A stretch of 35,799 nucleotides of DNA from contig DYIT01000009.1 in the NCBI GenBank assembly GCA_020723505.1, positions 41,149 to 76,947 of the forward strand, read 5' to 3'. A program made the position numbers and the translations under genes. The notes beneath the pieces were generated by a model. It did no database searches and was not told the DNA's origin. It saw only the letters and a list, made by a program, of their open reading frames with translations. This document shows, one piece after another, positions 8,265 to 15,661 of this stretch. Every line of letters starts with the position of its first letter. Within the stretch, counting starts at the first letter, position 1. This stretch comes from Candidatus Kuenenia stuttgartensis. GTDB lineage: Bacteria > Planctomycetota > JAKEIC01 > DYIT01.

Positions 8265-9995
8265 TCAGCCGCGTCTGAACGCGATGAGCAGCATAAGGCA
8301 GGAGATTGCCGCGAGCGCGGCGAGTCCGAAAAGCGGAAAGAGGCTCTTCATGGCGACCTGGGCAGCGCCTGCAGGCTCGAACGGCGCGCGGGTCGGGCGC
8401 TCTCCAACTCTCAAGTCCGACTCCGCCCGGTCCGCGAGGTTCACGCATGCCGGACCGCCACGCGCATCCTTCAGATAGAAAGGCGTCTTAGGAGCGTCTT
8501 CCGATCCGCGGTCCCTCGCGAATTCCGCGGCGCTCAGGTTCCGTGGTGCGGTACCGGAATTCCGCTCGGCCGCCCATTTCGCGGCGTTTCCGAGGAGCAG
8601 GGGAAAGACTGCGTCAAGAGGGAGGTTCGTCTCGTCCGTGGAAAAACCGAAGACGACCGCCCTGCACCCCGGGATTTCCACGGCCGCGGCCACCGCCCCG
8701 TCGCGGGTCTCTATCAGCGGGACGCCCGATTTGATATTGAACGCGCTTCTGAAGAACACGCCGCCGAATCCCAGCCCCCTGGTCACCGGGTGGAAAGGAT
8801 TGGACTTCTCGGCCGGTCCGGAAATCCTGCCAGGCCCGCATTCAATCCATTCCGGCGGCCTCCCGAAGAAAATCATCCCGCCCCGCGCTGCCCTGCCAGG
8901 CCCGGTGCGGCAATATACAACGGCGTCGGCGCCGTCCAGGGCCCCCTCCGGAGCGGAAGCAGGCGCGATTCCCGACGCTTGGGCGTCCACGAACCACGGC
9001 ATTGATTGGATCGCCGACACGATGAACGGATCCGGATCCCCGTCCGGAACGACCGCTATCCTCAGGGGGCCTCCGCCCGGCACGGATATGAGGACCGAAT
9101 CGTCGTCCGGAAGCGCGTCGCCGGCTCCAATCGAGACGGAGATCACCGAGTCGTCGCGGGCCCTCGGAATGCGCAGGGGGATTGTCATCGACCCGCCCGC
9201 CGGGACGAGCGCCGGGGGAGGCAGAAGCCCCTTTTCGATGCCTGCGGCGGCAAGCGGAATCAGCCTCGCCTTCCTCCCGAAATTGGCCACCTCGCAGGTC
9301 ACGGCGAGCACGGGCTCCCAGCGGGGCGCGTCGTGCGCCGAAACCCCGACGAATCCGGCGTTTTCCGCGTCCTCGCCGACCGGAATCCAATGGAGACGGC
9401 CGTCTCCGAGCCCGGCAGGGCGGCGGTCGGATATGCAGACGACCTTCCCGGCCGTTCCGCCGAGCGCGCTCAGGCCGAATTCCACGGCCGCGTCGAGCCT
9501 CCCGCCGTCCGCCCTTGCCCGGAGCCGTGGAGGGATTCGGGGCGCGGCTTCCGGCATCGATGTGAATTCCCCTGCGAACCGCAGCGCCGAGGTGAGCACG
9601 ACCGCCCGCGAACCCGGGGGGAGCCGCGAGGCAATCGATTCGAGGACCGCATTCGCTTCATCCATCCTGCTCAATCCCCCCGGATTCGCGGCGTTCATGG
9701 ACGGGGACACGTCGACGACCAGGACGTGCAGGGCGGGAACCGGCGCGTGAAAGGGCGTTTGCGGGTCGGCTGCGGCAAGCGCGGCCGCGGCGAGCGAAGC
9801 AAGGAAGAGCGCAAGCGGCAGATATTCCCGGATTCTCCTCCTGGCCACGGAAGCCGGGCCTTCAAGGCCGGCCCACATCCCGAGATTGGGGACGACCGCC
9901 CTGCGCCTTCTCCCCCGGTACATGAAAAGGAAGGCTATGACGGGCCCCAAGCCCAGCAGGAGAAGAGCCGAGGGATTTCCGAAACTGATTTCCAC
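8265..9995 (-). CDS. BatA-like vWA membrane protein
   Basis: N-terminal TM, arginine-rich loop, second TM, then vWA MIDAS-type VVDVSPSMN; C-terminal TM (LFPLFGLAALAAISCLMLLIAF). Confidence 0.8.
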   Translation of the reverse strand: MEISFGNPSALLLLGLGPVIAFLFMYRGRRRRAVVPNLGMWAGLEGPASVARRRIREYLPLALFLASLAAAALAAADPQTPFHAPVPALHVLVVDVSPSMNAANPGGLSRMDEANAVLESIASRLPPGSRAVVLTSALRFAGEFTSMPEAAPRIPPRLRARADGGRLDAAVEFGLSALGGTAGKVVCISDRRPAGLGDGRLHWIPVGEDAENAGFVGVSAHDAPRWEPVLAVTCEVANFGRKARLIPLAAAGIEKGLLPPPALVPAGGSMTIPLRIPRARDDSVISVSIGAGDALPDDDSVLISVPGGGPLRIAVVPDGDPDPFIVSAIQSMPWFVDAQASGIAPASAPEGALDGADAVVYCRTGPGRAARGGMIFFGRPPEWIECGPGRISGPAEKSNPFHPVTRGLGFGGVFFRSAFNIKSGVPLIETRDGAVAAAVEIPGCRAVVFGFSTDETNLPLDAVFPLLLGNAAKWAAERNSGTAPRNLSAAEFARDRGSEDAPKTPFYLKDARGGPACVNLADRAESDLRVGERPTRAPFEPAGAAQVAMKSLFPLFGLAALAAISCLMLLIAFRRG

Positions 9996-10060
9996 GTCTT
10001 TTGCGCTTCCGCGTCTCCGTGTACTTGGTGATTTTATTATTCTGGAAACGGATAATTCTT

Positions 10061-10100
10061 CCCCTGTTCCCCTGTTCTACTGCTCAACTGCTCTTAACCC
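10061..10100. repeat. Degenerate 8-nt tandem repeat
   Basis: CCCCTGTT CCCCTGTT CTACTGCT CAACTGCT CTTAACCC. Confidence 0.6.
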
Positions 10101-10133
10101 GGATAATTCACGAAGGAACGTGAATTATCCGGG
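10098..10133. repeat. Perfect 15-bp-stem palindrome, copy 1 of a dispersed element
   Basis: CCCGGATAATTCACG-AAGGAA-CGTGAATTATCCGGG; 31 nt of it (10103-10133) are identical to 14425-14455. Confidence 0.85.
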
Positions 10134-10141
10134 GGCCGGGC

Positions 10142-10170
10142 GCGCAAATGGCTTCGGAAGCCATTTGCGC
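10142..10170. repeat. Perfect 14-bp-stem palindrome
   Basis: GCGCAAATGGCTTC-G-GAAGCCATTTGCGC. Confidence 0.8.
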
Positions 10171-10318
10171 TGGCCAGCAAAAATCGGCATGGTTCTTGGC
10201 TTTCAACAGTGTGTCGAAAATTTCAATGTCCGTTTTCAGGATTCGTATCGACGCAAACCTTGTATCTGCCGATTGTTGCGAGTTGTCGACGCTTCGCGTC
10301 ACGAAATTTAGTGAATAA

Positions 10319-10334
10319 GCCGGGTTAACCCGGC
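10319..10334. repeat. 16-nt perfect palindrome overlapping the DUF58 stop codon
   Basis: GCCGGGTTAACCCGGC; the minus-strand TAA stop lies at 10325-10327. Confidence 0.75.
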
Positions 10335-11275
10335 CTGGCGCGTTTCCCGAGAAGGATACCGCTCCTGAGGATTTCAATCACCCTGGATTCGGAATCCGGC
10401 GAGGTTTCGAACCGCGTGTATTGCATCCCCTTGGATGAAATCATCCGCTCGACCCGGTTCAGATGGACGGCGAAGCGCTTCCTGTACGCCTCGGCTACGC
10501 CGCCCGTGACGTCGAGCATGCTGCGGCCGCCGGTTTCGGCGTCTGTGAAGAGCATCCTTCCAGAGTGAGGGGGGGCGGTCTCGGACGGATCGATGAAGTG
10601 GACCGCGCCGACGTCGAATCTGCGTCCTGCCAGGATGCCCATGCACCACGCCATGGCGTCGGCTTCGTAGAAATCAGAGAGCACTACCGCGGCGGACGGC
10701 CCCCGGGAACGCGCTGCAATCCCGGCCGCGAAGCCGTCAAGGCCGCCTCCGTCCGCTGACGCCCGCACTGCTGCGGCATGCTCAATCAGCGCCGGCCGGG
10801 ACGTCTTTCCCGAAAAGACCCGCATGACCCTGCCGTCGCCGGCTCCGCTCGCGTAGAAGGAAACGGAGTCGTACCTGCTGAGCCCCACGTATCCCAGGGC
10901 CGCCGCGGTCCTGAGCGCGGCGTCCAGCTTGTTGAATGCGCCGAAGTCCATTGAGGCCGAGCAGTCCACGAAGACCGCGAGGTTCATGTTCTCCTCGGCC
11001 TCGAACTGCTTCAAGTGGAGCTCGTTCAGCCGCGAATACGCGTTCCAGTCGATGTACCTCAGATCATCCCCGGCCGCGTACGGCCTGTGGTCGCTGAATT
11101 CGAGCCCCTGCCCCTTCCCCGTGGAGGGCCTCTCGCCCCGCCTCGTCCCCCTGCGGATCTTCCTGGTCAGGATGTCGAGGAGGTCGAGCTTCTTCAGGAA
11201 ATCGCCGGAAAAGAGGGTCCTGGTCCGGGGTGGGCCGGAAGGCTCGGTTATTCGCGGATTCTCGGGCATGGCCAT
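10325..11275 (-). CDS. DUF58 domain-containing protein (vWA-like)
   Basis: RRGTRRGERPSTGKGQGLEFSDHRPYAAGDDLRYIDWNAYSRLNELHLKQFEAEENMNLAVFVDCSASM is the canonical DUF58 block. Confidence 0.92.
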   Translation of the reverse strand: MAMPENPRITEPSGPPRTRTLFSGDFLKKLDLLDILTRKIRRGTRRGERPSTGKGQGLEFSDHRPYAAGDDLRYIDWNAYSRLNELHLKQFEAEENMNLAVFVDCSASMDFGAFNKLDAALRTAAALGYVGLSRYDSVSFYASGAGDGRVMRVFSGKTSRPALIEHAAAVRASADGGGLDGFAAGIAARSRGPSAAVVLSDFYEADAMAWCMGILAGRRFDVGAVHFIDPSETAPPHSGRMLFTDAETGGRSMLDVTGGVAEAYRKRFAVHLNRVERMISSKGMQYTRFETSPDSESRVIEILRSGILLGKRARPG

Positions 11276-11284
11276 AGCGGCGGC

Positions 11285-11524
11285 TCACCTGCACGTCGAG
11301 CAGTTCGAGGATGAGCAGCTCCCGCATCCCCCCTTGCCCCGGGTTTCGGCCCCGCCGCCGTCTCCCCCTCTGCCCCCTCCGGACATGGCGAAAGACGAAA
11401 AGAGCTTGTGGACCCGTCCCGATCCGCATTTCGGGCACTTCATCTTTTTCTTTTCCGAGCTGCTGCGGAAAAGCTCCTCGAACGACTTCCCGCACGCGTC
11501 GCACTTGAATTCGAAAATAGGCAT
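11285..11524 (-). CDS. FmdB-family zinc-ribbon protein
   Basis: MPIFEFKCDACGKSFEELF...MKCPKCGSGRVHKLFSSF then a Gly/Cys/Ser-rich tail. Confidence 0.88.
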   Translation of the reverse strand: MPIFEFKCDACGKSFEELFRSSSEKKKMKCPKCGSGRVHKLFSSFAMSGGGRGGDGGGAETRGKGGCGSCSSSNCSTCR

Positions 11525-11869
11525 GAGCGCTCCTTGTCAGGCAATCATCGAATCCGGTCGCCATGGATTCTAGCAGAAAACAGCCCGCGAATCAGGCTCG
11601 GACATCGAACCCGGCGTGGAAGATCCGTTTGCGCATTCTGTTGCACCGTCGCTTGATAAATCGCCCCGGGGAACGGCCCTGAGTTGTCATATAATGTCCA
11701 ATTGTTGGCTTTTCTATCATGCGCGGCAGTTACCTGCAAGGTCATCGCCTCCTCGACGCCCATCCTCGAAACTGATGCCGCTGGCTGCAAAGCGACGCGG
11801 CTACAGCACATCCGCGTCATTCAGGCGCAGCTGTAATTCGTGGTGAATTCCGGCTGCGTTTGGTTCCCA

Positions 11870-11898
11870 TTGACCCGGCGCCGCGGGAGTCCTATTAT
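11870..11898 (+). promoter_or_regulatory. Predicted sigma70-type promoter for lepB
   Basis: TTGACC (11870-11875), 17-nt spacer, TATTAT (11893-11898), only 7 nt before the lepB ATG. Confidence 0.7.
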
Positions 11899-11905
11899 TA
11901 CTTCC

Positions 11906-13291
11906 ATGGACAAAGCCGCAGCCCCTGAGACCGCGAACAAGCAGAAACCCGGCGGGGACTGGATCTCGGAAAACCTCGAGGCCGTGATTGTCGCGATAAT
12001 CATGGCGCTCGTGATTCGCCAGTTCTGCATCGAAGCGTTCAAGATACCCACCTCCTCCATGGAACCTACCCTCATCGGCAGGGAAACCGGCGGCGACAGG
12101 ATTCTGGTCAACAAGTTCGCCTACAAGGTGAAGGCGCCGCGGCGGTGGGACGTGGTCGTCTTCAAATACCCCCTCAACAGGAAGAAGAACTTCATCAAGC
12201 GGCTCGTCGGCCTTCCGGGCGAGGAAATCATGCTCAGGGCAGGCGACCTGTACGTCCGCGGTCCCGGAGGGGCCTTCGAAATCCAGCGCAAGCCCCGCGA
12301 GGTCCAGGACATATTATGGCAGGAGGTCTATCCCGTAGAAGACGCGGAATGGAGCAACGGAATCGGAAAGCCGGCGCAGGGCGAATGGCGGCCGGTCGAG
12401 GAGTCCGAACTCAAGAACGGCAGCCCCGGAACCGAAGGCGCGTCCATGACGCTCATGCCCTCCCGCGGGGGCAAGGCGTGGATGTACTACAACGGGTTCA
12501 TCTATGCTCATGCCGAGAACGTTGAAATCGGGGACCTGATTGTGAGTTTCAACGCCGTCCCTCTCGACGGAATGGAGGCTCTCAAGGCCGCCATCGCCTT
12601 CGGGCCGGAATCCTTCGAGTTCAAGCTCCCCGCCTCGGGCAAGGGCCAGGCGGAAATCCTCAGAAACAGGAAGCCTGCCGCATCGGCCGACGTATCGCTT
12701 CCCGCGGCAGGCCCCTTCGAGGCAGCCTTCTACCACGCGGACGCCGTCGCCGGAATCCGGATCAACGGAAAGGACGTCCTATCCTTCGAGTACGAGCCTG
12801 ATTTCAGCGCCGAGTTCACGTCGCTCAGCCCGGTCGTAAAAATCGGGACTGAGGGGGGGGGAATCGAGCTCCGCAATCTCAAAATCCACAGGGACCTCTA
12901 CTATTTCACCGAAGCAGGCGGGACCTTCAACGACCACGGACGCCTCAGGATACCTCCGGACAACTACGTCGTCCTCGGCGACAACAGCTCGTCGAGCAAG
13001 GACAGCAGGCTCTGGATGAAGGTCGCGTTCGAGACCCTCGACGGATCGGTGGTCGAAGGCGACGCGGACATGATCACCACGCCCAACGACAAGGAGAAGT
13101 ACTTCCGCGACGAAGTCACCGGCGACGTGCAAATCACGGACGTCAACGGACGCAGGGTGCACCTTAAAAGAAACCAGGTGAAGGATTTCTATCCGAAGAG
13201 GGAATTCGCGCCGTTCGTCCCTGCCGAGAACCTCATCGGCCAGGCATTCATGGTGTTCTGGCCGGTGAAAAGATTGAAATTGATTCGCTGA
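11906..13291 (+). CDS. lepB: Signal peptidase I with a large insertion
   Basis: Catalytic IPTSSMEPTL and KRLVGLPGE boxes, then GDNSSSSKDSR box after about 190 inserted residues. ATG at 11906 gives MDKAAAPETANKQ. Confidence 0.9.
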   Translation: MDKAAAPETANKQKPGGDWISENLEAVIVAIIMALVIRQFCIEAFKIPTSSMEPTLIGRETGGDRILVNKFAYKVKAPRRWDVVVFKYPLNRKKNFIKRLVGLPGEEIMLRAGDLYVRGPGGAFEIQRKPREVQDILWQEVYPVEDAEWSNGIGKPAQGEWRPVEESELKNGSPGTEGASMTLMPSRGGKAWMYYNGFIYAHAENVEIGDLIVSFNAVPLDGMEALKAAIAFGPESFEFKLPASGKGQAEILRNRKPAASADVSLPAAGPFEAAFYHADAVAGIRINGKDVLSFEYEPDFSAEFTSLSPVVKIGTEGGGIELRNLKIHRDLYYFTEAGGTFNDHGRLRIPPDNYVVLGDNSSSSKDSRLWMKVAFETLDGSVVEGDADMITTPNDKEKYFRDEVTGDVQITDVNGRRVHLKRNQVKDFYPKREFAPFVPAENLIGQAFMVFWPVKRLKLIR

Positions 13292-13293
13292 AG

Positions 13294-13302
13294 TTATCCA
13301 CA
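13294..13302 (+). promoter_or_regulatory. Consensus DnaA-box-like 9-mer
   Basis: TTATCCACA; a second related 9-mer TTTTCCACA lies at 13546-13554. Confidence 0.35.
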
Positions 13303-13574
13303 TTTTTTCAAGACTCCGGTCTGAAGCTCACTAATCCTTTGAGAGATTGGAATTGCGGCGGGGCGGGAAAACGGTCTCCCGGCCGCCAGAAAGCCCGTCT
13401 TCCATAACATATTGAGATAATTGATGTTGCGCGATGTTTATAAATCGACAGGCTTGAAGTCGGCTATTTTTCACGGTTTCAAGGGGAGGCATGTTCAGGG
13501 CTGTCTGTTTTTGCGGCTTCTGAGGCGGCAGGAGTTGTCAACAGGTTTTCCACATTTTGCGGACTAGCTTTCTG

Positions 13575-14363
13575 ATGGAATGCGCAGCTGCTTCCAAGAC
13601 GTCGGAATTGCTCAGGGTCGAGAATCTCGTGAAGAAATACGGGAAGCGGACCGTTGTGCGCGGCATCTCCTTCGGAATGTACCAGGGCGAGATCACAGGG
13701 CTGCTGGGAAGGAACGGCGCGGGCAAGACCACGACCTTCCGGATGACCGTCGGCATGGTGCGGCCGGACGAGGGCAAGGTGTTCTTCAAGGGCAGGGACG
13801 TCACGGACCTGCCGATGTACCTGAGGGCCCGGTTCGGGCTCGGATATCTTTCCCAGGAGCCTTCAATCTTCAGGGGGCTTTCCGTGGAGGACAACCTCTA
13901 CGCCATCCTGGAGACTCTTCCGCTGAACAGGGACGGCAGGAAGGCGAGATGCGGTACCCTGCTCGATGAGCTCGGGCTTTCGAAGGTGCGGGACCAGAAG
14001 GCAAGGACGCTGTCCGGAGGGGAGAGGAGGAGGCTCGAGATAGCCCGGGCTCTTATCCTGAATCCCTCTCTCATCCTTCTCGACGAGCCTTTCGCCGGCA
14101 TCGACCCCATCGCGGTACAGGACATCCAGAAGCTCGTCAGGGGCCTCAAGTCCAAGGGGATAGCGATATTGCTCACGGATCACAACGTGAGAGAGACGCT
14201 GGCCATAACCGACAGGTCGATCATCATCGACGACGGCAAGGTCATCGCCCAGGGCACGCCGAGGGAGATCGTGGAAGACAAGGCCGTGAGGAAGGCATAT
14301 CTCGGCGAGGACTTCAAGATGCCGGAAATCGGGCCACCGCCGCAGTCATATACGTCAACTTAA
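13575..14363 (+). CDS. lptB: ABC transporter ATP-binding protein, LptB-like
   Basis: Walker A GRNGAGKTT, signature LSGGERRRLEIARAL, Walker B LILLDEPFAGIDP, LLTDHNVRETL: close to the LptB pattern. Confidence 0.88.
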   Translation: MECAAASKTSELLRVENLVKKYGKRTVVRGISFGMYQGEITGLLGRNGAGKTTTFRMTVGMVRPDEGKVFFKGRDVTDLPMYLRARFGLGYLSQEPSIFRGLSVEDNLYAILETLPLNRDGRKARCGTLLDELGLSKVRDQKARTLSGGERRRLEIARALILNPSLILLDEPFAGIDPIAVQDIQKLVRGLKSKGIAILLTDHNVRETLAITDRSIIIDDGKVIAQGTPREIVEDKAVRKAYLGEDFKMPEIGPPPQSYTST

Positions 14364-14420
14364 TACGACTGCGCTAATCCTGTAAGCGCCGCGACCTTCT
14401 CAAGCCTGATAACCATGATT

Positions 14421-14460
14421 CCTAATAATTCACGAAGGAACGTGAATTATCCGGGTTAGG
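14421..14460. repeat. Dispersed palindrome, copy 2
   Basis: CCTAA-TAATTCACG-AAGGAA-CGTGAATTA-TCCGGG-TTAGG; shares 31 identical nt with 10103-10133. Confidence 0.85.
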
Positions 14461-14557
14461 ATTGAAAAACCGCGGAAAGGGTGTAATCTGGCCGGGATTC
14501 CGGTTGGGGCTTGGACGGGCCGGGATTCCGGCTCCGGCAGTTTTTCAGGAGACGCAG

Positions 14558-15661
14558 ATGGGCATCAAGAAGGTCGGTGTTCTTACCGGTGGCGGCGACG
14601 CCCCGGGGCTCAACGCGGCGATTAAGGGCGTCGTGTGGATGGCATCCGAATCGGGAGTGGAAGTCACCGGCATTCTCGACGGGTGGCAGGGGCTGCTCGA
14701 CGGGTTCTGCGACGAGACGCTGAAGCTGGATTACGCGGCCGTCCGGACGTGGGACAGGGACGGGGGGACGAACATCGGATCCTCGCGCACGAATCCGTTC
14801 TCCTTGAAGGAGGGCGGGAAGAGCGTCGACAGGTCCGCCGAGGTGGTCCGGAACATCCGCAAGCTTGGGCTGGACGCGCTGGTCGCCATGGGCGGCGAGG
14901 ACACGATAGGCGTGGCCGCGAAGCTGAGCGGCCTTGGCGTTCCCGTCGTCGGCGTGCCCAAGACCATCGACAAGGACCTCGCCGGGACCGACTACACGCT
15001 CGGCTTCGACACGGCGCTGCGCAACGCGCTCGAGATAATCGAGAAGTCCGCGGTCCCCGCCTCCTCGCACCACTGGATTCAGGTCGTGGAGGTCATGGGG
15101 AGGCATGCGGGGCACCTCGCGTTCTGGAGCGGAGTCGCCGCCGGCGCGCACATAATCCTCATCCCCGAAGTGCCGTTCGACTTCGACAGGATTAAGAAGC
15201 TCCTGGAGAAGCCCATGGCAAGGACCGAGAGGTTCAGGCAGGGGTACGCGCTCATCGTCGCGTCCGAGGGAGCGGCTCCCAAGGGCGGCGACATGTACAC
15301 GGCCGACGGGGCCAAGGACAGCTTCGGGCACGTGAAGCTTGGGGGCATAGGCGCTGCGCTTTCGAAGTGGATTGCATCCAACACGAAATGGGACTCGAGG
15401 TCGGTCGCACTGGGCCATCCGCAGCGCGGCGGCCAGCCGAGCCCGATTGACAGGGCAATGGGGCTTGCGATGGGCACCGCGGCCATGAACTGCATCCTCA
15501 AGGGCAGGACGGGGCTCATGATTTCCGCGAAGGGCATCGTCCCCACGCCGTCCCTCGGGACGGTCCCGCTCAAGGACGTGGGCGGAAAGGTCGTCAACCT
15601 GGACGTGGCCAAGTACTACGACGAGGAGAGGTACAACCTCAAGCCGCAGGTGCTCAGTTGA
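14558..15661 (+). CDS. 6-phosphofructokinase, predicted pyrophosphate-dependent type
   Basis: MGIKKVGVLTGGGDAPGLNAAI; GGEDT and PKTIDKD in the positions that discriminate PPi from ATP enzymes; GFDTAL; VEVMGRHAGHLAF. AGGAGA upstream of ATG. Confidence 0.88.
   Translation: MGIKKVGVLTGGGDAPGLNAAIKGVVWMASESGVEVTGILDGWQGLLDGFCDETLKLDYAAVRTWDRDGGTNIGSSRTNPFSLKEGGKSVDRSAEVVRNIRKLGLDALVAMGGEDTIGVAAKLSGLGVPVVGVPKTIDKDLAGTDYTLGFDTALRNALEIIEKSAVPASSHHWIQVVEVMGRHAGHLAFWSGVAAGAHIILIPEVPFDFDRIKKLLEKPMARTERFRQGYALIVASEGAAPKGGDMYTADGAKDSFGHVKLGGIGAALSKWIASNTKWDSRSVALGHPQRGGQPSPIDRAMGLAMGTAAMNCILKGRTGLMISAKGIVPTPSLGTVPLKDVGGKVVNLDVAKYYDEERYNLKPQVLS

Noticed and set aside
6727-8478. 583-aa plus-strand ORF antisense to gpmI
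   Set aside because: Shadow ORF; gpmI motifs on the minus strand are unambiguous.
10108-10377. 89-aa minus-strand ORF across the palindrome cluster
   Set aside because: Spans hairpins and overlaps the DUF58 stop; no RBS or domain; likely non-coding.
13292-13574. Confident oriC call
   Set aside because: Only two DnaA-like boxes, no dnaA/dnaN/mnmG neighbours, and strand switching gives no clear replication polarity; kept only as a low-interest observation.
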